Assembly (NCBI GenBank): GCA_017460225.1
Contig: JAFUBM010000014.1
Span: 1 to 64,000, forward strand
Direction: 5' to 3'
DNA: 64,000 nt
Source: Candidatus Saccharimonadota bacterium
GTDB taxonomy: Bacteria; Patescibacteriota; Saccharimonadia; Saccharimonadales; Saccharimonadaceae
Positions 23,623-32,435 of this stretch are shown here, one piece after another. The translations under genes were made by a program, and so were the position numbers. Under the pieces are notes generated by a model. It was not told the DNA's origin and did not search any database. It worked only from the letters and a program-made list of their open reading frames with translations. Each line of letters starts with the position of its first letter. The stretch's first letter is position 1.

Positions 23623-25569
23623 ATGCAAAATAATCCGCAAAACACCCAAGCTCCGAATGTACCGGGGTTTTTGAGTGCTAACCCAGCGGGAGGCGCGGTG
23701 TCAGCGGGTACGGCGGAGAACGCGGGGAGTGCGGCACCGAAAAAGGTAGATACTGCGGCAGTGATGAAAGAGGTGGTGCAGAAGATTAAAGATGCGGAAA
23801 ATGTGTTGATTGCGCTGTCGAATGACCCGAGTGTAGACGAGATTGCGGCGGCACTGGGGCTGACCACGGCGATTGATGCGGCGGGGAAACACGCGACAGC
23901 GATTTATTCGGGAAAGACGCCAAATGTGCTAGAGTTTTTGAAGCCGGAAGAGACGTTTGAGACGAACACGGACAGTTTGCAGGACTTTATTATTGCTTTG
24001 AACAAAGACAAGGCGGACCATCTGCGGTATAAGATAGACGGGGATTTTGTAAAGGTCTATATTACACCATACAAGACGACGATAAGCGAGGATGACCTGG
24101 AGTTTTCTCGCGGGGACTTTAATGTGGACTTGGTGATTGGGCTGAATGTGCCGGCGGCGACGGAGCTGGACGGGGCGCTGAAAGAACACGGGCGGATCAT
24201 GAATGACGCGACGGCAGTAAACATCACGAACGGCGCAGCCGGGAAGTTTGGCGACGTGGAATGGGTGAACGACAAGGCAAGTTCGGTGGCGGAGATGGTG
24301 GCGGAGCTGGCGTTTGAGCTATCGAAAGACGTGGACGCGGCGACGGCAACGGCGTTATTGACTGGGATTGTGTCGGCGACAGATAAGTTTACGAACCAAG
24401 CGACAACGCCGGAGGCGATGAACTTGGCGGCGAAGTTGATGAAAGCGGGGGCGGACCAACAAGAGGTGATCCAGAATATCTCGATGGATCTGAAGTTTAA
24501 CGAGCGGAAAGACGCGGAGGAAGGCGAGGCGGTCTCGGGAGACGGGAGCGAATTGTCGATCAAACACGCGACGGAAGCGGGGGCGGAGACGGCGCCAGAA
24601 CAGGGAGCGGGGGGCGAAAATGCAGAAATTTCGAGCGCGGGTGAAACTTCCGAAAATACAGCGGCTACAAATGCGGCGGAGACGGCGGGTTTGACGGGTG
24701 CGCTGGCGGCGCAGATGGGGGCAGGCGCAGACGGAGGAGCGAGCTCTGCGACACCGGTAGACCCGGTGCAGGCAGCGATGGCGTCGGCGATAAACCCGAT
24801 GGGTACGCCAGATGCGAACGGCGTCCAGACTAATACGATAGCGGGCGTTCAGGTAACAGCACCGGCGGGGGACGGGACGTATGCTGGAGGAGCGCTAGCG
24901 GACCAGATGTTGGCGAATATAAACGGCGGCGCACCGGGAGCTCCGGCTGAGCCGAGCGGAGCGGGGATGGCGCCAGACGGAGCGCAACCGCCAGCCGAGG
25001 CGGCGGCCGCACCGGCGACAGATTACGGAAAGATGATTGATGATGCCTTGGCGGAGCCGATGCCAGGAGAAGCAGGGACGAGCGTGCCAGGGGCTTTGGG
25101 CGCGGCGGCGGAACCGCCAAAGATCGTACCAACGGGTGGGGCGCTTGGCTATGAGAGCCCGGCGACGATGGGTCAACAACCAGCAGGAATGATGGCACCG
25201 ATGGGGCAACCGATGGGCGAGCCGATGATGGGAATGCAGGCTGGCATGAATCCGGCACTGATGCAGGCGCCAGGAATAGAGGGCATGCAAGCACCGACAG
25301 ATATGCCGGCGATGGATTATAATATGGCAGGTATGGGCGCGACGGCGCCGACACTATCACCAATGGGGCAACCGATGATGGCGCAACCTGCCGATATGGC
25401 GGTACAACCGGGTGTGTTACCGATGCCGGGACAAGAATTGACCCCACCGCCAGCAACGCCAACTCCGGATTTTGGCGCGATGCCACCGGCGATGCCGCAG
25501 ATGCCGGCGGTTGACCCAAATATGGCGGCGCAGCCGGGGGCGTATCAGATACCGAATGGTCAATTCTAA
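23623..25569 (+). CDS. DHH-phosphoesterase-like protein with a Met/Gln/Pro-rich tail
   Basis: 648 residues. Residues about 30-290 follow the order of a DHH-type fold (AENVLIALSNDPSVDEIAAA, then AIYSGKTPNVLEFL, and later VDLVIGLN), but the metal-binding DHH triad is not visible; the first motif reads DPSVDEI. The tail (about 300-648) is low complexity, Ala/Glu then Gly/Met/Pro/Gln-rich with MGQPMGEPMMGM-like repeats. There is no signal peptide. Start chosen 8 bases after TAAAAT. It is probably catalytically changed; function unknown. Confidence 0.6.
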   Translation: MQNNPQNTQAPNVPGFLSANPAGGAVSAGTAENAGSAAPKKVDTAAVMKEVVQKIKDAENVLIALSNDPSVDEIAAALGLTTAIDAAGKHATAIYSGKTPNVLEFLKPEETFETNTDSLQDFIIALNKDKADHLRYKIDGDFVKVYITPYKTTISEDDLEFSRGDFNVDLVIGLNVPAATELDGALKEHGRIMNDATAVNITNGAAGKFGDVEWVNDKASSVAEMVAELAFELSKDVDAATATALLTGIVSATDKFTNQATTPEAMNLAAKLMKAGADQQEVIQNISMDLKFNERKDAEEGEAVSGDGSELSIKHATEAGAETAPEQGAGGENAEISSAGETSENTAATNAAETAGLTGALAAQMGAGADGGASSATPVDPVQAAMASAINPMGTPDANGVQTNTIAGVQVTAPAGDGTYAGGALADQMLANINGGAPGAPAEPSGAGMAPDGAQPPAEAAAAPATDYGKMIDDALAEPMPGEAGTSVPGALGAAAEPPKIVPTGGALGYESPATMGQQPAGMMAPMGQPMGEPMMGMQAGMNPALMQAPGIEGMQAPTDMPAMDYNMAGMGATAPTLSPMGQPMMAQPADMAVQPGVLPMPGQELTPPPATPTPDFGAMPPAMPQMPAVDPNMAAQPGAYQIPNGQF

Positions 25570-25601
25570 GGGGCTTTGACTGTTTTTGATATAATATATA
25601 T

Positions 25602-26258
25602 ATGAATGAGATTATTTTGATTGATAAGCCGGCGGGGATGAGTAGTTTTGGAGTGGTGGCGAGGGTGAGGAGAGTGTTGTCAGAAAGAGAGGGAAAGAAG
25701 GTAAAGGTGGGACATACAGGGACGTTGGACCCGTTTGCCACGGGGCTGTTGATTTTGATGGCGGGAAAGGCGACGAAACGTTGTAATGAGTTTTTGAAGC
25801 TGGATAAAGAATATGAGGCGGAGATTGTGCTGGGAAAAGTATCGACAACGGGCGACCCGGAGGGGGAGATTACAGAGAGTTATGACGGGGAGGCGGTGAG
25901 CCGAGAAGAGGTAGAGAGGGTAGTTGAGGGGTTGGTGGGCGAGATTGAGCAGCGAGTGCCGGCGTTTTCTGCCGTGAAGATTAACGGGCGGCGGGCGTAT
26001 GACTTGGCGAGAAAGGGAATAGACGTAGAGATGCCGGTCCGGAAAGTGAAGATTTATCGCATTGACATCTTAGAATACAAGTGGCCGATGTTGAAAATAC
26101 GGGCAGAAGTGTCGAGCGGGACGTACATCCGGACGCTGGGCGAGGACATTGGAAAGGCACTGGGGACGGGGGCGTATGTGCGAGTACTGAGACGAACAAA
26201 GATTGATAAATACAGAGTGGAAGACGCAATGGGGCTTGAAGATTTGATGAAGAGATGA
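25602..26258 (+). CDS. truB: tRNA pseudouridine-55 synthase
   Basis: Forms pseudouridine 55 in the T-loop of tRNAs, 218 residues. [15 protein letters not shown] holds the catalytic Asp (near residue 42). [34 protein letters not shown] and a shortened C-terminus without a PUA domain follow. TATAAT lies 6 bases before the ATG. Its TGA stop is 13 bases before the rpsO ATG, just ahead of the rpsO -10 box. Confidence 0.95.
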   Translation: MNEIILIDKPAGMSSFGVVARVRRVLSEREGKKVKVGHTGTLDPFATGLLILMAGKATKRCNEFLKLDKEYEAEIVLGKVSTTGDPEGEITESYDGEAVSREEVERVVEGLVGEIEQRVPAFSAVKINGRRAYDLARKGIDVEMPVRKVKIYRIDILEYKWPMLKIRAEVSSGTYIRTLGEDIGKALGTGAYVRVLRRTKIDKYRVEDAMGLEDLMKR

Positions 26259-26271
26259 TATAATGGGGCGC

Positions 26272-26538
26272 ATGATTAGCAAAGAAAGAAAAGCTGAGGC
26301 TATCAAGAAGCTGGCGCGTTCCGAAAAGGACGTGGGTTCGCCAGAGGTGCAGGTGGCTATCTTGACCGAAAGAATCAAGGAAGTGACCGAGCACGTCAAA
26401 GCGAATAAGCACGATTTTATGGCGCGTAGAGGCTTGATGCAGATGGTTGGGAAGCGCAAAAAGTTGCTCAAGTATCTGGAGAAGACCGACTTTGAGAGTT
26501 ATAAGAAAACTCTTGAGAAGCTGGGTCTGAGAAAATAG
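26272..26538 (+). CDS. rpsO: Ribosomal protein S15
   Basis: 88 residues, full length. [14 protein letters not shown] and [20 protein letters not shown] are conserved. The ATG is 8 bases after TATAAT (26259-26264), so an earlier in-frame ATG is not used. The truB-rpsO-pnp order is that of many bacteria, interrupted here by an orphan gene on the other strand. Confidence 0.97.
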   Translation: MISKERKAEAIKKLARSEKDVGSPEVQVAILTERIKEVTEHVKANKHDFMARRGLMQMVGKRKKLLKYLEKTDFESYKKTLEKLGLRK

Positions 26539-26596
26539 CTTCACGGTAAGACTTTACGCCGAGTGATGTCGGGAAGACATGACCCAGAGTAAAGAG

Positions 26597-26626
26597 AAAA
26601 CCCGCCTCTTTAAGGGGCGGGTTTTT
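26597..26626. terminator. Bidirectional terminator after rpsO
   Basis: AAAACCCGCC (26597-26606) and GGCGGGTTTT (26616-26625), T-runs on both strands, between convergent genes. Confidence 0.88.
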
Positions 26627-26632
26627 GGAGGG

Positions 26633-27178
26633 TTAGTGGCGGTAGGCGCCGACCGGCTTGTAGCCGTTGGACTTGAGGAAGTTTTTGAGGAACTGGTTGC
26701 AGGTTTTGCGCATGAGATCGCGATCGTCGGCACTGGTGGCGTTTTCTACGCGAGTGATGAGCTCGTGATGCATATCGTAGGAAGAGATGCCGTCGCCGTC
26801 TTTGTCGATAAAACGGGAGATGAGCGCGCGGAACTTTTTCTCGATGCGAGTAAAATCTTCAGTCATAAAGCGCCCCATTTCTTCGACGAGAGCGGTGTGG
26901 TCGCTGGAGTTCTTGAGCTCGGGCGAGGGGACATAGGTAACGGCGTTGAGCATAAACCGGCAAGTGGTTTCGTTTTTTTCGGCGTTGTATTTGGGAAAGC
27001 TAGCGGTGTAGCGCATAACCCGACGGGAAAACGAGGGGTTAGCGGCGAGGTTGGCGTTGATGGCGCGGAAAAATTCGATGATGACACTGTCGGTGTTGTG
27101 ATAGTGGCTGAAATCGCCGGGTAAGGTCAAGACGGCGGTGAGTTCTGTGGGATTGACAGTAAAGATAAAGTTGGACAT
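26633..27178 (-). CDS. Hypothetical protein, 181 residues, with an EF-hand-like loop
   Basis: No family recognised and no signal peptide. Residues about 127-138 contain DKDGDGISSYD, a calcium-loop-like sequence one residue shorter than a canonical EF-hand. C-terminal helices are rich in Asn, Arg and Lys. TATAAT (rc of 27221-27226), a leader of about 40 bases and AGGAGGG precede the start. Bases between this start and the next in-frame upstream ATG hold the promoter, so the longer frame is not used. Confidence 0.7.
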   Translation of the reverse strand: MSNFIFTVNPTELTAVLTLPGDFSHYHNTDSVIIEFFRAINANLAANPSFSRRVMRYTASFPKYNAEKNETTCRFMLNAVTYVPSPELKNSSDHTALVEEMGRFMTEDFTRIEKKFRALISRFIDKDGDGISSYDMHHELITRVENATSADDRDLMRKTCNQFLKNFLKSNGYKPVGAYRH

Positions 27179-27277
27179 AGAGACCCTCCTAATTGATAAT
27201 GTGCAATAATGTATACCTTTATTATAGCATAAGTTGAAAGAAAAGTCAATAAATGGTATGATAGGGGTAATAATAAT

Positions 27278-27327
27278 TGAGAAAACGGCAGAGGAGAGAA
27301 AGGGGACTGCTCTCTGGAGTTTTCTCA
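27278..27327 (+). promoter_or_regulatory. Leader hairpin of pnp
   Basis: TGAGAAAAC (27278-27286) pairs with GTTTTCTCA (27319-27327), and inside it CAGAG with CTCTG. It ends 17 bases before the pnp start. In E. coli a leader stem of pnp is cut by RNase III and then used for autoregulation; this hairpin could serve the same purpose. Confidence 0.6.
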
Positions 27328-27344
27328 TAAAAAGAAAGGAAAAT

Positions 27345-29522
27345 ATGGACATTATCAATCCTAGCGGTAAAAAGACGCAGGTGGTAAAAACAAACTGGCT
27401 GGGGCGAGAGCTGAGTTTGGAAGTGAACCGAGTGGGGTTCCGCAGCACGTCGAGCGTGCTGGTAAAATACGGCGATACGGTAGTGCTGGGGTCCGTCGTG
27501 GTGGGGACGAAGCCGGTGGTGCAAGATTTCTTTCCGCTCTCGATCGACTACGAAGAGAAGTTTTATGCGGCGGGGAAGATTTCTGGAAGTAAGTTTATTA
27601 AGCGCGAGGGGAAGCCGAGCGACAACGCGGTGCTGGTGGGGCGGCTGATTGACAGGCCGATTAGACCGCTGTTCCCGAAGGGATACAGGCAAGAAGTGCA
27701 AGTCGTGACGACCGTGCTAAGTATGGACCCGACATTCCGCCCGGATGTGGTGGCGATGGTGGCGGCGAGTAGCGCGCTGATGAACGCAGGTGTGCCGTTT
27801 GACGGGCCGGTAGCGGGGCTGAGGATTGGCCGAATTAACGGTGAGTTTAAGGCGTTCTTGACGCCGGAAGAGCGCGAAAAGTCGGCGCTAGACCTCGTGG
27901 TAGCTTGCAAAGACGGGAAGGTCGTGATGGTGGAAGCGGGGGCAAAAGAAGTCCCAGAAGAGATGATTATTGAGGCTATGCACTGGGCGGTGGAGAATGT
28001 CCAGCCGGCGCTCGATTTGCAGAGAGAATTGCAGAAGCTGGTGAATGCGCCGGAACAGGAATACGAGCTGGTCTTGCCAGATCCGGAGATACAAGAACGG
28101 GTAGATAAATGGACCGAGGGGAAGTTTGGCGAGAAGGTGCGGGGGAACGTGCTGGAGCGCGCACGGGTGCTGGATGAAATGAAATATGAGATGCACGACC
28201 AGTTTGCGCTAGAGCTGGGCGAAGGAGAGACAGACAACGAGAAGGTGGAATGGTATGACGAAAACTTGCGCGACCAGTATAACCAAGCATTTGAGCTGGC
28301 GGTACACCACGAAGTACGGCGAAGTATCGTAGAAGACGGCGTGCGCCCAGACGGACGCAAGACGACTGAGGTGCGGCCGCTGTCGAGCCAAGTGGGGATT
28401 TTGCCAAGGACGCACGGGTCTTCACTGTTTACGCGAGGCGTGACGCAAGCGATGAACATCGTGACGCTGGCGCCGCTGAGCTTTGGGCAGGTGGTGGACA
28501 CGATGGAAGTGACGGACGGCGTGCGCAGATATATGCATCACTACAACGCGCCAGCTTATACCGTGGGTGAGGTGGGGAGATTGGGTAGCCCGGGGCGCCG
28601 AGAGATTGGTCACGGGTATCTCGCCGAGAGGGCGTTGATGCCGGTGTTGCCAGACGAGGAAGAGTTCCCGTATGCGATCCGGAGCGTGACGGAGATTATG
28701 TCCCAGAATGGGTCGACCAGCATGGCGGCGACGTGTTCTTCATGCCTAGCCTTGATGGATGCGGGGGTGCCGCTGAAGCGGCCGGTCTCGGGTGTGGCCA
28801 TGGGGCTGATGGTGGACGTGCCAAAGGGGCAGGAGATTACCGCGGACGACATCGACAAGGCGTATGTCTTGACGGATTTGATGGATGCGGAAGATTTTGC
28901 CGGAGATATGGACTTTAAGGTAACGGGGACGACGGAGGGGGTGACGGCACTCCAGATGGACATGAAGGTACATGGGCTACCGGTAGAGATTTTGGAGAAG
29001 GCGATTAAACAGAGCCACGAGGGACGGATGTTTATCCTTGAACATATGCTGAGTGTGCTGTCTGGGCCGCGCAAGGAAATCTCAAAGTTTGCGCCGAGAA
29101 TTGAGAAGTTGATGGTGAACCCAGACAAGATCGGCGCGATTATCGGTAAGGGCGGCGAGATGATTAACAAGATTACATCTGAGACCGGTGCGATGGTGGA
29201 CATCGAAGACAGTGGTCTCGTGACGATTGCGGGTGATAGTGCGGAGAAGATTGAGAAAGCATTGAACTGGATTAAGTCGCTAGTGGAAGAGCCGGAGGTG
29301 GGGAAGGTGTATGAGGGGACGGTGGTAACGATCAAGGACTTTGGCGCGTTTGTAAATATTCTGCCGGGCATCGACGGGATGCTACACGTGTCGCAAATCT
29401 CGGATAAGCGAGTAGAGAAGGTAACGGATGTGTTGAAGATGGGACAGAAGGTAAGAGTGAAGCTAGTAGCGATTGATGATAAAGGACGGCTGTCCTTAAC
29501 CATGCGTAACATCGAAAAGTAA
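27345..29522 (+). CDS. pnp: Polyribonucleotide nucleotidyltransferase (PNPase)
   Basis: Phosphorolytic 3'-5' exoribonuclease, 725 residues. Two RNase PH domains (about 10-230 and 320-555; second with RPDGRKTTEVRPL and RREIGHGYLAERAL), a KH domain (IGAIIGKGGEMINKI, about 598-612) and an S1 domain (GMLHVSQISDKRVEKV, about 675-690). Start chosen at MDIINPSGKK with AAGAAAGGA before it. The leader holds a regulatory hairpin. Confidence 0.97.
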   Translation: MDIINPSGKKTQVVKTNWLGRELSLEVNRVGFRSTSSVLVKYGDTVVLGSVVVGTKPVVQDFFPLSIDYEEKFYAAGKISGSKFIKREGKPSDNAVLVGRLIDRPIRPLFPKGYRQEVQVVTTVLSMDPTFRPDVVAMVAASSALMNAGVPFDGPVAGLRIGRINGEFKAFLTPEEREKSALDLVVACKDGKVVMVEAGAKEVPEEMIIEAMHWAVENVQPALDLQRELQKLVNAPEQEYELVLPDPEIQERVDKWTEGKFGEKVRGNVLERARVLDEMKYEMHDQFALELGEGETDNEKVEWYDENLRDQYNQAFELAVHHEVRRSIVEDGVRPDGRKTTEVRPLSSQVGILPRTHGSSLFTRGVTQAMNIVTLAPLSFGQVVDTMEVTDGVRRYMHHYNAPAYTVGEVGRLGSPGRREIGHGYLAERALMPVLPDEEEFPYAIRSVTEIMSQNGSTSMAATCSSCLALMDAGVPLKRPVSGVAMGLMVDVPKGQEITADDIDKAYVLTDLMDAEDFAGDMDFKVTGTTEGVTALQMDMKVHGLPVEILEKAIKQSHEGRMFILEHMLSVLSGPRKEISKFAPRIEKLMVNPDKIGAIIGKGGEMINKITSETGAMVDIEDSGLVTIAGDSAEKIEKALNWIKSLVEEPEVGKVYEGTVVTIKDFGAFVNILPGIDGMLHVSQISDKRVEKVTDVLKMGQKVRVKLVAIDDKGRLSLTMRNIEK

Positions 29523-29561
29523 TTTGATAAATCTGACTTCTGTGCTATAATCATAATAATT

Positions 29562-31874
29562 ATGGCACAGAAGAAGAAAACTAGTTCAAGAGGTGGGAGG
29601 GGGAGGAGTTCGTCCAGGGGACGGACGGCGAGTCGTGGGCGGTCAACGAGAGAAGTAAGAAAGAAACAGGAGCTTCCCGGGGGATGGGGACAGCAGGTGT
29701 TTGCGCTGATACTGATTGCACTAAGCGTAGTAATTGTAGCGACGTGGATTTCTGGAGAAGAGAATCAGGCGTATAAAATCGCGTATTCGTTTGTGGGGAA
29801 TGCGATGTATGCGCTGCCGGTGTTGTTTACGTATTTAGCGGTGAAAGTGTTTAGGGCGGAAGACAACAGAGTGCCGGTGTCGGTGTGGGTGATGGCGGTG
29901 CTGCTGGCTGGTTTTGCGGCGGGGGCGAGCGGCGTAGCGACATATGGTACAAAGATGCCACACGGCGGGGCGGTGGGAGAATATATCAACGAACTGTTTT
30001 TGCCGATGTTTGGGGCGGGGGCGGCGGTGTTTGTGTATGGCGTACTGATACTAGTCTGTGCGCTGTTTATCTTACAGAAGACTCCGAGCGCGGTAGTGCG
30101 GGGACTTAAAGGTTCACTGAAGGGTAAAGATCGAGAGGCTACGGCCGTGGCGGAAGAGACAAAAGAAATAGAGCTGGACGGAAAGAAGCAGAGAAAGCTG
30201 GAGTTTAAGGTGAACAAGGGTGTGGCGATCGAGGAAACGGAACCGATGACGAGCAAGGAGCGCAGAGGGTTGTTTGGGAAGAGTACAAAGAGTGTAGAGC
30301 CGAGTAGCCTAGAAAAGAAGCCGGAGGTAAAGCCGGAAAAGCCGGCGGGGGCGCTGACGGCGATGGCGGATAAAGATTGGAAGTTCCCGAGTATTGACCT
30401 ACTAGAAAAGAAACAGAGCCCGGCAGACGCGGGGAACATCCAGCAGAACGCCGTAGTAATCAAATCGACTTTGGCGGAGTTTGGGATCGACGTGGAGATG
30501 GAGGGGGCAAACATTGGGCCGAGAGTAACGCAATATACGATGCGGCCGCCGGCAGGCGTAAATTTGTCGAAGATTCTGGCGCGCGACAAAGAGCTGGCGT
30601 TGAATCTGGCCGTAGATAAAATTAGGATTGAGGCGCCGATCCCGGGGACGCGAAGTGTGGGCGTGGAAATCCCGAACGTAAAGAGCGCGAGCGTGATGAT
30701 GCGGGGAATCATCGACAGCCAAGAATGGAAGAAAGCGAAAGATCCGCTGACCTTTGCCGTGGGCAAGGACATTTCTGGTAAGAGCGTAGTGGCAAACTTG
30801 GCAAAGATGCCGCACCTGTTGATTGCGGGTACGACGGGTTCGGGTAAATCGGTGATGACGAACACTTTGATTAGTTCGCTACTGTACCGCAACGCACCGA
30901 GCGATTTGAAACTGATTATTGTTGACCCGAAGCAGGTGGAGATGGCGCTATACGACGGTATCCCGCACCTTTTGACGCCGATTATTACGTCGACCGAGAA
31001 GGCACTGTCGGCTCTGAAGTGGGCAGTAAACGAGATGGAGAAGCGATATACCTTGATGGCGGAGAAGAAAGTCAAGAACATTGCGGACTACAACGCCAGG
31101 TCTGAGGAAGAGATAGCAGAAGCGAAAGAGGGAGACCTGCCGAGCGAAGGGAAGATGCCGTATATCGTGATTGTGATCGATGAGATGGCGGACTTGATGA
31201 TGATGGCAGGGAAAGATCTAGAGATGTTGATTGTACGGATTGCGCAGAAAGGACGGGCGGCGGGGATCCACCTAGTCCTGGCGACCCAGCGGCCGGAGGT
31301 AAAGGTGATTACCGGGCTAATTAAGGCGAACGTGCCGGGAAGAATTGCTTTTGCGGTGGGGAGCCAGATTGACTCACGGATTATGCTAGATCAAGGCGGA
31401 GCGGAGAAGCTGCTGGGGAAGGGCGATATGCTGATGCTAACGACCGAGATGATGGGGAAGCCGCGGCGCATCCAGGGGGCGTGGGCGTACGAAGACGAGA
31501 AAGGCAACGGCGACGTAAAGAGGTTGACAGATTTCTTGCGAGCGCAGAGAGCACCGGAGTATAATCCGGAGGTGGTGGCGCAACCGGTGCAGATTAAGGG
31601 AATGGGGCCGAGCGATGGTGGGGCGATTGGCGACCTGGGGCGCAAATACGATCCAAACGACCCGGTAGTGCGGAAAGCAGTGGAGATTTCTATCTCGAAG
31701 GGTAAGTTCTCGACGGCGATGCTGCAGACATATCTCGGGAAAGGGCACGGATTTGTGTCGGGATTGGCGATTTGGTTTGAGGAGATTGGAGTGATTGGGC
31801 CGGCGAACGGAAATAAGCCGCGCGACATGCTGATTAAGTCATTAGATGAATTCGACCAGTTAGCGAACGTATAA
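29562..31874 (+). CDS. ftsK: DNA translocase FtsK/SpoIIIE
   Basis: Septal DNA pump for chromosome segregation, 770 residues. A basic, Arg/Ser-rich N-terminus, about four membrane helices (40-180), a linker, the motor with Walker A AGTTGSGKS (about 422-430) and Walker B IVIVIDEMADLMMM (about 530-545), and the C-terminal winged-helix gamma domain (RKAVEISISKGKFSTAMLQ). TATAAT lies 10 bases before the ATG. No xerC site or terminator is visible downstream. Confidence 0.96.
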   Translation: MAQKKKTSSRGGRGRSSSRGRTASRGRSTREVRKKQELPGGWGQQVFALILIALSVVIVATWISGEENQAYKIAYSFVGNAMYALPVLFTYLAVKVFRAEDNRVPVSVWVMAVLLAGFAAGASGVATYGTKMPHGGAVGEYINELFLPMFGAGAAVFVYGVLILVCALFILQKTPSAVVRGLKGSLKGKDREATAVAEETKEIELDGKKQRKLEFKVNKGVAIEETEPMTSKERRGLFGKSTKSVEPSSLEKKPEVKPEKPAGALTAMADKDWKFPSIDLLEKKQSPADAGNIQQNAVVIKSTLAEFGIDVEMEGANIGPRVTQYTMRPPAGVNLSKILARDKELALNLAVDKIRIEAPIPGTRSVGVEIPNVKSASVMMRGIIDSQEWKKAKDPLTFAVGKDISGKSVVANLAKMPHLLIAGTTGSGKSVMTNTLISSLLYRNAPSDLKLIIVDPKQVEMALYDGIPHLLTPIITSTEKALSALKWAVNEMEKRYTLMAEKKVKNIADYNARSEEEIAEAKEGDLPSEGKMPYIVIVIDEMADLMMMAGKDLEMLIVRIAQKGRAAGIHLVLATQRPEVKVITGLIKANVPGRIAFAVGSQIDSRIMLDQGGAEKLLGKGDMLMLTTEMMGKPRRIQGAWAYEDEKGNGDVKRLTDFLRAQRAPEYNPEVVAQPVQIKGMGPSDGGAIGDLGRKYDPNDPVVRKAVEISISKGKFSTAMLQTYLGKGHGFVSGLAIWFEEIGVIGPANGNKPRDMLIKSLDEFDQLANV

Positions 31875-31914
31875 TGATTTTCTTTCTAGGGGGCTAGTAG
31901 CTTGGCATTGGTGT

Positions 31915-32091
31915 CTCCTAGTTCTGTTTCTGTCCTGGTCCTCGGCTCGCGAAGTCAAAATTACAACATTCAGTCTCGTTCGTTCTCGAGCATACGCACG
32001 CTACGCGCGCTCCTTACTTGAACTCACGAGTGAAAGTTGTAATTATTGACTGTCGGCGCCTGCGGAATCGGACAGAGAACAGAGCAAGGAG
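31915..32091. repeat. Large intergenic palindrome
   Basis: About 177 bp. The outer arms (31915-31967 and 32036-32091) pair imperfectly over about 55 bases: CTCCT near the tips, CTGTT-CTGTCC in the middle, AGTCAAAATTACAAC (31953-31967) with its complement at 32036-32051 at the inner end. The centre contains CTCGTTCG and GCGCGCTCC, reminiscent of family D. A short frame at 32018-32248 starts within it and is not credible as a gene. The palindrome separates ftsK from the surface-protein island. Confidence 0.65.
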
Positions 32092-32168
32092 CCACCCTGC
32101 GCTTTATTTGAGGAACTTCCATAAGCCTTGCCTTACGGGCGGAAGAAAACTGTTTATTAAAAATTGTC

Positions 32169-32197
32169 TTGATTTTGGAAAAATTGGTTGGTATAAT
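32169..32197 (+). promoter_or_regulatory. Sigma-70 promoter of the surface-protein gene
   Basis: TTGATT (32169-32174), 17-base spacer, GGTATAAT with the -10 at 32192-32197. Transcription should start near 32203, exactly where the first stem of the leader begins. Confidence 0.8.
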
Positions 32198-32201
32198 GAA
32201 A

Positions 32202-32432
32202 GTGCTAACATTAATCAAATGAACCGCCGATTTTTATTAGGGAACTAATAAAAATAGCAAATCAACAACTCGATTCGTAAAACACAAGTGATAGCTGGAA
32301 CTGGCACCGCGTAGGAACTGGTTGGTTACCACTTGTGTTGGCGGATCGATTAGTGTTAGCACCTCACGGTGCCAATTTTGTTTCAAGCATAATTTCTACC
32401 GCTGAGGTGAAAACCATAAGAGAGGTAGGAAA
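32202..32432 (+). promoter_or_regulatory. Riboswitch-like structured leader of the surface-protein gene
   Basis: P1: GTGCTAACATTAATC (32202-32216) pairs with 32348-32362 in 14 of 15 positions. P2: TTTTTATTAG/CTAATAAAAA (32231-32240, 32245-32254), perfect, with a GGAA (GNRA) loop. P3: AACACAAGTG/CACTTGTGTT (32281-32290, 32330-32339). Pseudoknot: GGCACCG (32303-32309) in the P3 loop with CGGTGCC (32367-32373) just after P1. A last hairpin pairs TTTCTACC (32393-32400) with GGTAGGAAA (32424-32432), covering the ribosome binding site. A closed multi-stem domain with a pseudoknot and a sequestering hairpin is riboswitch architecture; I do not recognise the class. Confidence 0.65.
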
Positions 32433-32435
32433 ATT

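Noticed and set aside
27234-27344. A longer N-terminus of pnp from an upstream in-frame ATG
   Set aside because: PNPase begins at the conserved segment after 27345, which has a ribosome binding site; the upstream part is the hairpin leader.
32018-32248. A 76-codon reading frame after ftsK
   Set aside because: It begins inside the right arm of the large palindrome and runs through the promoter of the next gene; its composition and start site give no support.
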